64,000 nucleotides of DNA, from positions 1 to 64,000 of the forward strand of contig NZ_LMLZ01000024.1 in the NCBI RefSeq assembly GCF_001422735.1. Direction: 5' to 3'. The notes beneath the pieces were generated by a model. It did not search any database. It was given only the letters and a program-made list of their open reading frames with translations, and was not told where the DNA came from. This document shows positions 52,916 to 63,014 of the stretch, piece after piece (the first letter of the stretch is position 1; every line of letters begins with the position of its first letter). This DNA comes from Acidovorax sp. Leaf78 (lineage in GTDB: Bacteria; Pseudomonadota; Gammaproteobacteria; Burkholderiales; Burkholderiaceae_C). The position numbers and the translations under genes are program-made.

Positions 52916-54172
52916 TCATGGCTGGGTGTCTCCGTTCTGGCCGCGGGCCGTCAGGGCCGCCCAGGGCTTGGAGCTTTCGCCCGCGCGGTAGATGGCCACA
53001 GTGGCGATCACGGCGCCCATCACTTCCATCAGCAAGATGGCGGGCAGGGCCACGCCGGCGATGACATGACCGGTGGAAGGCGAGGCCAGCACGAACTGCG
53101 AGGCGATGAGCAGCGCGATGGAGGACATCGGCGTCATCGCGCAGCCCACCCACAGCGCCTGCTTCCAGCTGGCGCCGCTGCCCACGTTGCCCAGCGCCAC
53201 GCCGGTGGCCTTGGCCACCAGGCGCACGGCGATCAGCGCCAGCACCACGCCGGCCACGGGAGCGCTCCAGTCGGCCTGCGCGGCCACGGTGGAGACCAGC
53301 ACGAACATCAGCATGGTGAGCAGCGACGATGCGTTGCCCAACTGGCGCGGCCAGGCCCAGGGCCGGGGGTTGAGTTGCTTGAGCAGCATGCCGCCCAGCA
53401 GCGCCGCCAGCGGGGCCGAGCCGCCCATGTGGGCCGACACGGCCGTGCCGGCCGCTACCAGCGCGAGGAACAGCATGGAGGTGTTCTCGCTCGTGGGGCT
53501 CATTACGCGCAGCGCCATGCGCAGCACCAGCGCCAGCACGGCGGCCACGACGATGGAGACGCCCAGCACCACCACGACGGGCGACATGGTCTCCATCAAG
53601 GTGAGGCCCTGGCGGTTGATGAGTTCGGCCTTGGCGCTGCCCAGTGTCAGCGCGTACAGCGTGGACAGCGTGGTGAGCACGATGGCGCGTTCCGTCACCG
53701 GGCCGGCAGCGCGGGTGTCGGCCACCACGCGGGTCAGCACCGCGGGCGAGGCGGCCAGCGCCACCAGGGCCAGCGGCCCGGCCACCTGCGTGGGCAGGTT
53801 GAGCCACACCAGCACCCAGTACACGGCGAAGTAGGTGAACACCGATTCGGCAATGCTCTGCACCAGCACCATGGGGTTGTGGCGGAACCAGCGCAGCGGA
53901 ATGCGGCCGCCGCACTCGAACAGCACAATGGCAATGCCCAGCTCCAACAGGAACAGGCCGATGCCCTGCAGCGGCCACACGGCGCCGCTGAAGCCGGCCA
54001 GACCCGCTGCGGTGCCGACGAGCGAATAGCCCAATACCTTGGGCAGACCGGTGTGGCGCTGGGTGAGATAGCCTGCCATGGCCGCCACTGCCAACAGCAG
54101 TGACCACTGGACCGTGGGCAACCCGGCCGAGGGGCGCAGCCACTGCGCCCAGAAGGTCAGGATTTCATTCAT
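52916..54172 (-). CDS. cation:proton antiporter, CPA2 family
   Basis: The 418-residue protein has about 11-12 membrane helices of the Na/H exchanger-like fold; ends without an RCK/TrkA-N domain, so it is a membrane core only. Typical blocks are [20 protein letters not shown] near residue 48, [20 protein letters not shown] near 75 and [20 protein letters not shown] near 258. It would exchange K+ or Na+ for H+. The YbdK gene follows 64 bp later, so the two probably form an operon. Confidence 0.88.
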   Translation of the reverse strand: MNEILTFWAQWLRPSAGLPTVQWSLLLAVAAMAGYLTQRHTGLPKVLGYSLVGTAAGLAGFSGAVWPLQGIGLFLLELGIAIVLFECGGRIPLRWFRHNPMVLVQSIAESVFTYFAVYWVLVWLNLPTQVAGPLALVALAASPAVLTRVVADTRAAGPVTERAIVLTTLSTLYALTLGSAKAELINRQGLTLMETMSPVVVVLGVSIVVAAVLALVLRMALRVMSPTSENTSMLFLALVAAGTAVSAHMGGSAPLAALLGGMLLKQLNPRPWAWPRQLGNASSLLTMLMFVLVSTVAAQADWSAPVAGVVLALIAVRLVAKATGVALGNVGSGASWKQALWVGCAMTPMSSIALLIASQFVLASPSTGHVIAGVALPAILLMEVMGAVIATVAIYRAGESSKPWAALTARGQNGDTQP

Positions 54173-54355
54173 GTCTGGAACCTCTGCGTCTGACGGGGAC
54201 AGGCCCCGCCGGGAGTGAAGAAGCGGGTGCGCAGAAACCCTGAAAAATCAGGGACGCACCAGCGTTGCCTGAATTTACAGGCCGAAACATCCCGTCCATG
54301 TAGGACAGGGGCGGGGCTTGCCGCTGCCGCCGGGCCCGTCTTTCCGGGTCTCTCG

Positions 54356-56353
54356 TCAGGCTGCGCGGCGGGCGGGCACGAAAAAGCTCAGGGGCGCGGT
54401 GCGCAGGCGCACGCGGATCGCTCTGTAGATGTGAGAGCGGTCCAAGCCACTCACGTTCTGCGCCCGCAAGGCCAGGCTGAACGCGAGGTAGAAACTCACC
54501 GTCACGTTGAGTGCACCGAGCAGCGGCAGCGATGCCACCGCCCACCAGAAGGCCGGCATGTGCAACACGCCGATCCCCAGCGTTGCGCTGGCCGCAGCCA
54601 CCTGGCCCGTGGAGAGTGTGACATGGCGCACATCCAGGCCCAGCCCGAAAAACCCTGCGAAGGCAGGGACGAGACCGAGCATGAACCCCAGCGAGATGTT
54701 GGCCGCGAAGCCCGACAGGTTCTCGCGCAGGAAGCGCGCCCACCGCGCCGCGCGCTCGGCGCCCAGCCAGCGCGTGATGCGCGGGTTGTAGTGCAGGGCA
54801 GAGTCCAGCCGGTTGAGCACGAACCAGTTCTCGGCCCAGCCCGCGATGATGCTCGACGCGAACAGCAGCACACCGGTGAAGGCCGCGAAGAACAGTGACG
54901 GCCCCAGCAGGTGCAGGGATTCGAGCACGTGCTGCGCCTGCTTCTCACTGATGGCCGGCGCGCCCGTGGCCAGCGCGATGGCCGTGGCCAGCAGCAGCAC
55001 GGCCGGGAACACCACCAGCACATTGCCCAGCACGGCGGCCACTTGGGAGCGCACCAGGTGCGTGATCTCGTCGACAAAGGACTCGATGGCACCGCTGCCT
55101 CCCAACTCCTTGAGCTTGGCGGCCATGGCGGGTGCGGTCATTGCGGGCTGCTTGGTGGCCACCGTGAGGTGCAGCAGCTGGATCAGCACGAAGGTGACGG
55201 CGTAGTTCACCCCCGCGATGAAGCCGCCCCAGAACGCCGACAGCGCGAGCGCATGCAGCCCGAACTTGACCAGCGTGGTGACGGACATCAGCGCGCCGCC
55301 GCCTGCGGCCTTGCCGACCATGGACCGGTAGTCGGCCGCGTTGCGGGTGATGTAGTGCTCGCCGGTTTCCGCGCTGCGCTCGGCCACCTTGGCTGCCAGC
55401 AGCGACGAGTTGGAGGCCAGCAGCGCACGCAGGCTGCGCCGCTCCTGCCCCACCATCACCAGGTGCGCCAGCAGGCGCGCAGCGGTGACCGGAGGCTTGG
55501 GCGAGAGCAGGCAGTCCAGCAGCTCGCGCACGCGCAAAATGCGCTCGCGCAGCTGCCGCAGGCGAAACACCAGGCCGACCGAAATGCCGTTGTCTTCGAA
55601 GTGGGTGTACACGGTGGAGGCCGCTGCGCGGCACGCTTCGAGCCGCTCGCGCAGGCGCTGGGCGGCGTCGTTCAGGCGGTCGGGCGTGCGCAGCGCCAGC
55701 AACACTTCCACGCGCAGGCTCTCCACATCGTGGATCAGCGCATGAAAAGGCTGGGCATCGCGTGCCGATTCGCTCATCCGCAGGCGCAGCTCGGGCGCAA
55801 AACCGGTCGACAGGATCTGGCCGGCGCAGTAGGTGATGGCATCGAGCAGCGCCTTGTGCCAGCGCGAGGGCCCGGTGTGGACATCGGGGTCCGCGGGCGC
55901 GAGCAAGGCCACCAGGCGGGCGAGCTGCGCTTCGTCCAGCGCCAGCAGCCACTGGGCATCGAACTCGCCGGGCAGCGCCAGCATGAAGAGCTCGGACGCA
56001 TCGATGGTCTCGGGGCTGCCCGGCAGGAACTTGGTGCGCAGGCGCTCGGAGATCTCGCTGACCAGCGCGGTGCGCGGCGCAAAGCCGAAGTCGGCCAGCA
56101 GCGTGGTGACGTCCACCTGGTCCACCAGCGTGGCCCACCACGCCCTCAGCCGCAGCTGCACGTCCGGCCGCGTTTCGACGGCATCGAGGAAGAGCTGCAC
56201 CCGGCCCACGGCGGCAGGGATGGAGTCGCTCTTGCCGCGCACCCAGTCCAGCAGGTGGATGAGCCACAGGTGGCGGTGGGCCAGGTCGGCGGCAGGGTCC
56301 AGCCGGGCCAGCAGGGCTGGCAGGTCGACGACGGAGGAACTGCGGTTTCTCAT
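54356..56353 (-). CDS. SpecificRecomb-family membrane protein (Gcr-like)
   Basis: The 665-residue protein belongs to the family often labelled site-specific recombinase. It has a helical soluble N-terminal half (about 1-330; LWLIHLLDWVRGKSDSIPAA, ISERLRTKFLPGSPE) and a C-terminal half with about six membrane helices (AGVNYAVTFVLIQLLHLTVA near 370, then VLLLATAIALATGAP and LGFMLGLVPAFAGFFGLGLD). No tyrosine- or serine-recombinase motif is visible, so the label is doubtful. Start is uncertain: Met at 56353 or 56377. apaG lies 61 bp upstream on the same strand. Confidence 0.82.
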   Translation of the reverse strand: MRNRSSSVVDLPALLARLDPAADLAHRHLWLIHLLDWVRGKSDSIPAAVGRVQLFLDAVETRPDVQLRLRAWWATLVDQVDVTTLLADFGFAPRTALVSEISERLRTKFLPGSPETIDASELFMLALPGEFDAQWLLALDEAQLARLVALLAPADPDVHTGPSRWHKALLDAITYCAGQILSTGFAPELRLRMSESARDAQPFHALIHDVESLRVEVLLALRTPDRLNDAAQRLRERLEACRAAASTVYTHFEDNGISVGLVFRLRQLRERILRVRELLDCLLSPKPPVTAARLLAHLVMVGQERRSLRALLASNSSLLAAKVAERSAETGEHYITRNAADYRSMVGKAAGGGALMSVTTLVKFGLHALALSAFWGGFIAGVNYAVTFVLIQLLHLTVATKQPAMTAPAMAAKLKELGGSGAIESFVDEITHLVRSQVAAVLGNVLVVFPAVLLLATAIALATGAPAISEKQAQHVLESLHLLGPSLFFAAFTGVLLFASSIIAGWAENWFVLNRLDSALHYNPRITRWLGAERAARWARFLRENLSGFAANISLGFMLGLVPAFAGFFGLGLDVRHVTLSTGQVAAASATLGIGVLHMPAFWWAVASLPLLGALNVTVSFYLAFSLALRAQNVSGLDRSHIYRAIRVRLRTAPLSFFVPARRAA

Positions 56354-56414
56354 CGCGCTGCCCCGCAGTGGGGCCACGCCCCCACAGGGTGGGGCGCGTG
56401 GGGGCTACCAGCGC

Positions 56415-56822
56415 TCAATGCAGCACCCGACCGGTCAGCGGCTGGCCCGCGGGGCCGTGGCCCAAAGCTTCCAGCACGAACAAGGGGACGACGGCGTCGA
56501 AGGGCTCGCCTTCTTCGCCCACGCAATGAAAGGTGCCGTGCATGGTGCCGCTGGCCGTGCGCAGGCGGCATCCGCTGGTGTACTGGAAGGATTCGCCCGG
56601 CTTGAGCAGCGGCTGGTGCCCCACCACGCCCAGGCCTTTGACCTCTTCGGTGTGGCCGCGCGAATCGCTGATGATCCAGTGGCGTGCAATGAGCTGGGCC
56701 GGCGTATCGCCTGCATTGGTGATCGTGATCGTGTAGGCGAAGCTGAACACCCCGGTGTCCGGCGCGGACTGCTCGGGCAGGTACTCGGGCAGCACTGTCA
56801 CGTCAAACTGGTACTTTGGCAT
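56415..56822 (-). CDS. apaG: ApaG protein
   Basis: The 135-residue protein is a fibronectin-III-like ApaG, first named for a role in Co2+ resistance and Mg2+ efflux in Salmonella, though its molecular action is unsettled. Conserved blocks are FAYTITITNAGDTPAQLIAR, HWIISDSRGHTEEVKGLGVV and the signature PGESFQYTSGCRLRTASGTM followed by HGTF. It diverges from rpe across 87 bp, a common betaproteobacterial arrangement. Confidence 0.96.
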   Translation of the reverse strand: MPKYQFDVTVLPEYLPEQSAPDTGVFSFAYTITITNAGDTPAQLIARHWIISDSRGHTEEVKGLGVVGHQPLLKPGESFQYTSGCRLRTASGTMHGTFHCVGEEGEPFDAVVPLFVLEALGHGPAGQPLTGRVLH

Positions 56823-56909
56823 GGCGGAATGGTAACCGTGGCGGCCCGTAAAACCCGCGGATTCATCCGCCACATCGCCACAGGCCGCCCGCTTTGAGAC
56901 AATCGGGGG

Positions 56910-57590
56910 ATGAGCCGCACATTCCAAATCGCCCCCTCGATCCTCTCTGCCGACTTTGCCCGCCTGGGCGAAGAAGTGCGCAACGTCATTGCCGCTGGCG
57001 CGGACTGGATTCATTTCGACGTGATGGACAACCATTACGTGCCCAACCTCACCTTCGGCCCGATGATCTGCCAGGCCCTGAAGCCGCATGCCAAGACGGC
57101 CGATGGCGTGGCCGTGCCGATCGACGTGCACCTGATGATCCAGCCCGTGGACGCGCTGGCCGCTGCGTTTGCCGATGCGGGCGCCGACTACATCAGCTTT
57201 CACCCCGATGCCTCGGGCCATGTGCACCGCAGCATCCAGGCCATCCGCTCCAAAGGCGTGAAGGCCGGCCTCGTGTTCAACCCCGCGGCGCCGCTGGACG
57301 TGCTGGACTGGGTTATCGACGACATCGACCTGATTCTGATCATGAGCGTGAACCCCGGCTTTGGCGGCCAGAGCTTCATCGACTCGGCCCTGCGCAAGAT
57401 CGAGGACGTGCGCCGCCGCATCGATGCGACGGGCAAGGACATCCGGCTGGAAGTGGATGGCGGTATCAAGACCGACAACATCCGCCGCGTGGCGGATGCC
57501 GGGGCCGACACCTTCGTGGCTGGCAGCGCCATTTTTGGCAAGCCAGACTACAAGGGCGTCATCGACGCGATGCGTCAAGCTTTGGCCTAA
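56910..57590 (+). CDS. rpe: ribulose-phosphate 3-epimerase
   Basis: The 226-residue TIM barrel interconverts ribulose 5-phosphate and xylulose 5-phosphate. It has the start block [16 protein letters not shown], the metal-binding histidines in [18 protein letters not shown] and [10 protein letters not shown], and [19 protein letters not shown] with [10 protein letters not shown], which hold the catalytic aspartates and phosphate site. The phosphoglycolate phosphatase gene that often follows is absent; palindromic element copy 7 lies there instead. Confidence 0.97.
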   Translation: MSRTFQIAPSILSADFARLGEEVRNVIAAGADWIHFDVMDNHYVPNLTFGPMICQALKPHAKTADGVAVPIDVHLMIQPVDALAAAFADAGADYISFHPDASGHVHRSIQAIRSKGVKAGLVFNPAAPLDVLDWVIDDIDLILIMSVNPGFGGQSFIDSALRKIEDVRRRIDATGKDIRLEVDGGIKTDNIRRVADAGADTFVAGSAIFGKPDYKGVIDAMRQALA

Positions 57591-57693
57591 CCCCCGAGCA
57601 GCTGCGCGCTTTCCCCGAGGTGAAGCACCCCAGTGGCTGGCATCGCCAGTTCCACGGGTGCGCTGGTCAGGGTGAGCACCCGTCGCTGCGGGC

Positions 57694-57752
57694 ATTTGCT
57701 ACTTTATTGATAGCTATTGGCGCTGGATGGGCAAGCGGTAGTGCCCATTTTC
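57694..57752 (+). repeat. dispersed palindromic element, copy 7
   Basis: TTGATAGCTATTGGCGCTGG, then ATGGGCAAGCGGTAGTGCCC and ATTTTCATCC. It lies between the rpe stop and the convergent secreted-protein gene. Confidence 0.82.
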
Positions 57753-57779
57753 ATCCGGTTGTATAAAGCGCCGGAGCGC

Positions 57780-58172
57780 TTACTTGGCCGGGATCACCGT
57801 GGTGGTGACCGATTCACGCAGCACGCCACCACCAGACACCGAGCCGCTCACCGACGACGACTGGGTGCGGCGCACGCACTCGGCCTGCTCGGCTGCCGTC
57901 TGGAAGGCTTCGCAGCGCTGAGTGGTGTTCTCCGAAGCGGCGGGGCCGGGGTTGCTCAGCTGGCCCTTGCGCGACGCGTCCAGCGCGTTGTTGGCTTCAC
58001 GCAGGCAGGTCGCCAGCGAATCCTGGGTGTTGTTCGTCATACACTTTTCGCGCTCTTGCTCGTAGCGGGCACGGGCGTCGCCCGAAGGGGCGGGGGCTTG
58101 TGCCATGGCCGAAGCGGAAGCTGCCAGAAGGACAGCGGTGAGGGCGGGGGTGATGAAAGCGAAGCGTGGCAT
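57780..58172 (-). CDS. secreted hypothetical protein
   Basis: The 130-residue protein has a signal peptide (FITPALTAVLLAASASAMA, cleavage near AMA-QAP) and a mature part with four cysteines (KCMTNNTQDSLATCLREANN, and CEAFQTAAEQAECVRR), in pairs spaced like a small helical disulfide bundle. It ends in a Ser/Gly-rich stretch. I do not recognise the family; similar short secreted proteins are common in Comamonadaceae. The start is the Met that begins the signal peptide. Confidence 0.75.
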   Translation of the reverse strand: MPRFAFITPALTAVLLAASASAMAQAPAPSGDARARYEQEREKCMTNNTQDSLATCLREANNALDASRKGQLSNPGPAASENTTQRCEAFQTAAEQAECVRRTQSSSVSGSVSGGGVLRESVTTTVIPAK

Positions 58173-58330
58173 GGGTAGGTCTCCTTGCGCGGTTGTGACA
58201 GGGCGCACCAGAGGGCGGTGCAATCCTGCAGCGTAGGGCGCGGGCCGTAGCGCCGCTGTCGGACGGCACCCCCCGACCCCGTGCGCGCAGGTGCCTTCTC
58301 TGCCGCCCTGGCGGGTGCGCGAAACCTGAC

Positions 58331-60499
58331 TCAGCCGAGGCGCTGGAAGGTCAATGTGAACGCCACGCCGTCCTCCGTATTGCGCGCATTGACGGTGCCG
58401 CCCATCTTGGCCATGTAGGTCTTGGCGACGAACAGGCCCTGGCCGCGGTGCTCCGAGCCGCCCGGCGGTGTGGGCAGGCTGGGGTCGGACACGCCCAGCT
58501 CGAAAATGCGCCCGAGCAAGTCCTCTTCGATGGTGGAGCCCTGGTTGTGCAGCGTGGCGCTGGCCGTGGACTCCGACGCCTTGAGCGTGAGCGTGATCGC
58601 CGTGCCCGCCGGGCGGTAGCGGTCTGCGTTGCCCAGGATGTGGGTTACCACGTCCTCCAGAGCGAACTCATCGGCGCGCACGACCACGGGCCCTGTGCCG
58701 CCTTGGTAGACCACGTTGCCGATGCCCGCGAAATGCGCGTTGTCGGCCACGTGGCGCAAGAAGGCGTCCAGGTCCAGCCGGCCCTGCGGCAGGTCGGCAG
58801 CCTGCAGCGCCTCGGCCGGCGATGCCGTGCCGTACAGCACGTGCACGGCCTGTTGCATGCGCTGCACGTAGCGATGCCCCGGGTCGCCAGGCCCGCCGTG
58901 CAGCACCATGAGCGACTGCAGCGGCGACATGATCTCGTGGCCCACGGCGTGCCACATGTCGCGCTCCTGCTGGGCGCGCAGCTGTTCGCGCTGGATGTCG
59001 TCCTTCACGCGCTGCAGCAGGTCGGCCAGGCCGCCAGCCAGAATGCCCAGCTCGTCCGAACCGCGCAGGTCCGACACATCCAGGTCGCCCAGGCGCGGGC
59101 CGATGTGGCCGTCCTGCACGTTGTACGAGACGGCGGCCGCGCGCCGCGTCAGCGCGGTCACGCGCCGCAGCAGGCCGACTTCCACCGCCAGCCAGGCCAG
59201 CGCGATGGCTGCGAGCATCGCCCCCAGGTACCACGACATGCGCGTGGCCACGACCGCCAGGCCTTGCTCCACGCCACGCAGGTTGCCGGTGAAGGTGACG
59301 GCGTAGTTGCCCAGCGGTGTGTCGAGAATGTCGAGCCCTGCGGGCACCTCCTGCACCTTGGCTTCACCCGGGCCCTGCAGGTCCAGCGGCAGCCAGCTGA
59401 TCAGGCGGATCAGCCACGGCGCCGTCGGTCCCGCCTCGACTTCGGTGCCGCGCAGCGTGAGGGCGTCCTGCTCGCTGCTGCCCAGCTTGCGGATCTGCAC
59501 CTTCTCGCCCGGCAGCAGCGAGCGGGCCACGTCGGCCAGCGACGCGGCGGGCTGCGCGCCGGGCGTGTTGCTGTCGAACAGCGCAGGCGTGCGGGTGGGG
59601 CCGCTGCCGGCGTCGGCCGCAGGGCCCAGCATCTCCACCCGCACGCGCATACTGCCCAGGTCCTCGGGCGGCCAGACCAGCGGTTGCTTGCCGAACAGCG
59701 CCTCGCGAAACAGCTCCACGGGCAGGCGGATCGAATAGAACGTGCGGCGCAGGCAGCCGGGCGCGGTGCCCGCCGGGTCGCGGCATGCATTGCTTTGCCA
59801 CAGCCAGCCGCGGAAGTCGCGCACCGGGCGCGCGCGCACGTCGAGCGTCTCTTCGCCCACGTCCGCAAAGCCGGTCAGCCGGCCGCGGGTCTGGATGCTG
59901 CCTTGCGGCGGCAGCGCCTCGAACGGCGCCACCCAGCGCGACGTGGTGCCGCGCATGTCCAGCGTGACCCGGGCGCGGTGCACGGCGGCCAGGTCCAGCG
60001 CGCCGCGTTCGCGCGGCACCAGCTCGCCCGCATAGAAGCTGCCCACCAGGTAGATGAAGCCGCCCGCATAGGGGTTGTTGCCGATGGCCGCGCAGGCCGA
60101 GGCGCCGTCCGGGTACTGCACCGCGCAGCCCGCCATCTCCACCGCCTGCTGCGCCTTGTTCTGGTCGTCGAAATCGATGGCGGCGTAGGGCAGCAGCAGC
60201 GGCGCCAGCGGCGTGGCGCCCTGGCCCTGAATGTGTGCATTCAGCAGCGCCAACTGGCCGGACGGATGGCGCAGGCGTGCCATCACTTCGGACTGGCTGC
60301 GCTTGAAGCCGTTCTGGTAGCTCTGCCAGGCGCGCTCCTTTTCCTCCTTGAGCAGCACCACGCTGAGCGCCACCGTGGCCGCTGCCAGCAGCAGGAACAC
60401 GCTGCGCACGAGGATGCGCAGGCGAAACGCCGGCAGGCCCAGGCGGGGCATTTCGAGCCGCGGCATCTCCAGCGCCGGGCGCCGCAGCAGGCGCTTCAT
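58331..60499 (-). CDS. sensor histidine kinase
   Basis: The 722-residue protein has a first membrane helix (about 31-50), a large periplasmic sensor (55-420), a second helix near 430-450, a HAMP-like linker (RRVTALTRRAAAVSYNVQDG), a HisKA region with the His in MWHAVGHEIMSPLQSLMVLH and an HATPase domain (VVTHILGNADRYRPAG; GGSEHRGQGLFVAKTYMAK). The periplasmic part matches no sensor domain I know. The partner regulator gene lies 199 bp upstream on the same strand. Confidence 0.9.
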   Translation of the reverse strand: MKRLLRRPALEMPRLEMPRLGLPAFRLRILVRSVFLLLAAATVALSVVLLKEEKERAWQSYQNGFKRSQSEVMARLRHPSGQLALLNAHIQGQGATPLAPLLLPYAAIDFDDQNKAQQAVEMAGCAVQYPDGASACAAIGNNPYAGGFIYLVGSFYAGELVPRERGALDLAAVHRARVTLDMRGTTSRWVAPFEALPPQGSIQTRGRLTGFADVGEETLDVRARPVRDFRGWLWQSNACRDPAGTAPGCLRRTFYSIRLPVELFREALFGKQPLVWPPEDLGSMRVRVEMLGPAADAGSGPTRTPALFDSNTPGAQPAASLADVARSLLPGEKVQIRKLGSSEQDALTLRGTEVEAGPTAPWLIRLISWLPLDLQGPGEAKVQEVPAGLDILDTPLGNYAVTFTGNLRGVEQGLAVVATRMSWYLGAMLAAIALAWLAVEVGLLRRVTALTRRAAAVSYNVQDGHIGPRLGDLDVSDLRGSDELGILAGGLADLLQRVKDDIQREQLRAQQERDMWHAVGHEIMSPLQSLMVLHGGPGDPGHRYVQRMQQAVHVLYGTASPAEALQAADLPQGRLDLDAFLRHVADNAHFAGIGNVVYQGGTGPVVVRADEFALEDVVTHILGNADRYRPAGTAITLTLKASESTASATLHNQGSTIEEDLLGRIFELGVSDPSLPTPPGGSEHRGQGLFVAKTYMAKMGGTVNARNTEDGVAFTLTFQRLG

Positions 60500-60698
60500 T
60501 GCCAGCTCCCCTCATCAAAGGCACTTCGCACGGCAGATGGCGAATGAACAGGGCGTGGCCTAGACCAGGGTCGCCGCGCGAGGGCCGCCAAGCTGCCCGG
60601 GCGGCGCTTAGCTTGCGGGCGCTGGCGACGTCCCACTTCCCGAATGGCGCAGCCAGTCGAGAGAAGGGGGAAGCGGCGAAGCCGCTCAGGGGGATGCT
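60500..60698. other. regulator-kinase intergenic region with repeat-like text
   Basis: This 199-bp gap holds the text AGGGGGAAGCGGCGAAGCCG followed by CTCAGGGGG, with the inner hairpin AGCGGC-GAA-GCCGCT. I recall this form as a frequent intergenic element in Comamonadaceae, but only one copy is in the window. Confidence 0.45.
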
Positions 60699-61415
60699 TC
60701 ACTGCTTTACCCAACGGAAGCCGCGCATGGGGACGTTCTCGATGCCTTCGAACGACGGATCGACCTCGCGCAGCGCCTCGCGGATGGTGCTCACATGCTT
60801 GCGCACGTTGTCGCGGTTGCGGCCGCTCTTGACCACGTCGAACAGCTCGTCGTACGACACGACCTCGCCGCTGCGCTGGTGCAGCGTGGCCAGGATGCGC
60901 TGGGCGGTCAGCGGCAGGTTGATGCGCTCGCCGCGCCAAGTGGGGGTGCGCTGCCACAGCGGGTCGAGCACCAGCGCGTCGCCCGGCGACGCAGCGGGCG
61001 CGGCCTGGGCGGGGGATGTCTGCGTGGTGCGCAGGATGTCGAGAAAGGTCTCGATGAAGTCCGCCTCTTCGAAGGTCGTCTTCTGAAGGTAGTCCCACGC
61101 GTCCAGCGCTTTCATGATGCTGCGGTAGATGGCCGCGGGCATGGCCGACACCACCAGCACGGGCGTGCCCTGGCCTAGCTTGTTGATCGCGTTGATGAGC
61201 GCCACGCCCGCATGGCGCTCGCGCCCCAGTTCGATGTCCAGCACCACGGCGTCGTAGTGCTCGCGCGCCAGGGCGGCCTCGGCGTCGTCGCGGGTGAACC
61301 ACTGGTCGATCACGATGCCGCTCTTTGCACTGGCAATCCAGCCGGCCAGCTGGTTGCTGGTGGGCAGGTCGTCTTCGATCACGGCGATGCGTGCGATGCG
61401 TGCGTTGAGAGTCAT
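60699..61415 (-). CDS. response regulator, receiver plus winged helix
   Basis: The 238-residue protein has a receiver domain (about 8-125; VIEDD, phospho-acceptor Asp60 in AVVLDIELGRERHAG, and DYLQKTTFEEADF) and a C-terminal winged helix (about 150-238; LPLTAQRILATLHQRSGEVV, NRDNVRKHVSTIREALREVD) that is compact and ends MRGFRWVKQ. The kinase gene follows 199 bp later. It diverges from the SPFH gene across 228 bp, which it may control. Confidence 0.88.
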   Translation of the reverse strand: MTLNARIARIAVIEDDLPTSNQLAGWIASAKSGIVIDQWFTRDDAEAALAREHYDAVVLDIELGRERHAGVALINAINKLGQGTPVLVVSAMPAAIYRSIMKALDAWDYLQKTTFEEADFIETFLDILRTTQTSPAQAAPAASPGDALVLDPLWQRTPTWRGERINLPLTAQRILATLHQRSGEVVSYDELFDVVKSGRNRDNVRKHVSTIREALREVDPSFEGIENVPMRGFRWVKQ

Positions 61416-61643
61416 GAAAGCGCTTTTCAGTGGTGGTGTCCGGATTATCCCGGCGCGCCACCGGGGGGCGGTGTGAGTTTTTCTTCCGGGGCCGGAGCAT
61501 TCGCTCGGCGGGTGGGCGGACTCTGGGCTGTGGTGCGCGTTGTTGCTTCCGGGTGTTCTCCGAAGAATCACCTACCAATGAACAGCCCGCAGGTTGTTCA
61601 GGCCAAGACAACAAATTCAACCCATCCGAGAGAGAGAAACACC

Positions 61644-63014
61644 ATGAAATTCACCTGGAACCGCATCGTCCAAGCCCTGCGCGGCCGCTCCGCCGCCACG
61701 CCCTCCGCCACCGACGCTGGCGCTGCCGCAGACGCTCCATACGACGAAGCAGTGGGAGCCGCAGCAGTCAATCCTTGGGCCACCGCCGAAGACCGCCGTC
61801 CCGCCCGCCGGGCCTATGCGCTGCCCACGGCACGCACCGTGCGCTGGCTGGCCTTGGGTGCAGTGGTGGTGGCTGCTGGCGTAGCGGTGGTGCGCAACCC
61901 GCCTGTGCGGCATCTGGACCAGGGCGAGCTGGGCCTGCGCACGAACCAGTTCACCGGCTCGGTCACCCAGTGGCGCGATGGCGGCGTGTGGGTGCTGCCC
62001 GGCGTGCACAGCGTGCGGGTGCTCTCTCTGCGCGACCAGAGCTACCGCCCCGAAGCCATGCGCCAGGCCACCGGCAGCGCGCCCCTGCAGTCGGTGGAAG
62101 GCCTGTCGTTCGGCCTGGACCTGAGCGTGCGCTATGCGCTGGACCCGGCCTCCAACGCGGTGAAGTCCGGCAACCTGCCCGACGACGTGGACGGCGACGT
62201 CGTGGCCCCCGCGGTGCAGGGCCTGGTCTACAAGGTGTTCGCCCGCTACACGGTGCGGGAGATCTTCTCGTCCAAGCGCGCCGAGATCGCACAGATCATT
62301 GAGACCGAACTGCGCACCCGCCTTGCGGCCGATGGCGTGGTGCTGCGCAGCGTGCAGATCGGCAAGGTGGACCTGCCCGCCGAATACCGCCGTGGCATGG
62401 ACAGCCTGCTGGCCGAAGAACTGGCCTCCGAGAAGATGCGCTACACGCTGGAGCTCAAGGACAAGCGCGTGAAGGAAACCGAGCTGGACGCATCGGCAGA
62501 CAAGGTCCGCCGCGAGGTGGCCGCCGAAGCCGCAGCGCGCGAACAGGTGATCGCCGCGCGCGCCCAGGAAGAAGCCATGAAACACGTGCTGCCCTTCAAG
62601 CAGCGCCAGATCGAGCAGCGCCAGCTGGAAGCCGAAGCCGAACGCGTGGCCCGTGTGAAGGCCGCCGAAGGCAACGCCCAGGCCCGCCGCATCGAGGCCA
62701 ACGGCGAGGCAGACGCCCGCCAGAAACTGGCCGAAGCCGAGGCCTACCGCATGGACCGCATCGGCAAGGTGAACGCCGAGCAGATGGCCCGCGAGGGCGC
62801 CCTGGTCACACGCCACCCGCTGCTCATCCAGAAGACGCTGGCCGACAAGCTCTCGGACAAGATCCAGGTCATCATCGCGCCGCCGCCCACCAATGGCGAC
62901 TTCATCGGCGCAGCGCTGCTGGGCGGCAACCGCAATGCCCAGGCCGCTGCCGCGCAAGCTGCCGCAGGCGCCGGTACCGACGACGCATCCACCACCACTG
63001 CTGTGGAGCAATGA
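61644..63014 (+). CDS. SPFH (band 7) domain membrane protein
   Basis: The 456-residue protein has a short cytoplasmic Ala-rich tail, one membrane helix (about 62-82, LGAVVVAAGVAVV), an SPFH/band-7 domain (85-270; VLSLRDQSYRPEAMRQATGS, AVQGLVYKVFARYTVREIFS) and a long helical coiled-coil (270-400; RRGMDSLLAEELASEKMRYT, then repeated EAEAERVARVKAAEGN). Such proteins scaffold membrane microdomains or bind proteases. AGAGAGAAA precedes the ATG. The stop overlaps the next gene by 4 bp (ATGA). Confidence 0.9.
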   Translation: MKFTWNRIVQALRGRSAATPSATDAGAAADAPYDEAVGAAAVNPWATAEDRRPARRAYALPTARTVRWLALGAVVVAAGVAVVRNPPVRHLDQGELGLRTNQFTGSVTQWRDGGVWVLPGVHSVRVLSLRDQSYRPEAMRQATGSAPLQSVEGLSFGLDLSVRYALDPASNAVKSGNLPDDVDGDVVAPAVQGLVYKVFARYTVREIFSSKRAEIAQIIETELRTRLAADGVVLRSVQIGKVDLPAEYRRGMDSLLAEELASEKMRYTLELKDKRVKETELDASADKVRREVAAEAAAREQVIAARAQEEAMKHVLPFKQRQIEQRQLEAEAERVARVKAAEGNAQARRIEANGEADARQKLAEAEAYRMDRIGKVNAEQMAREGALVTRHPLLIQKTLADKLSDKIQVIIAPPPTNGDFIGAALLGGNRNAQAAAAQAAAGAGTDDASTTTAVEQ

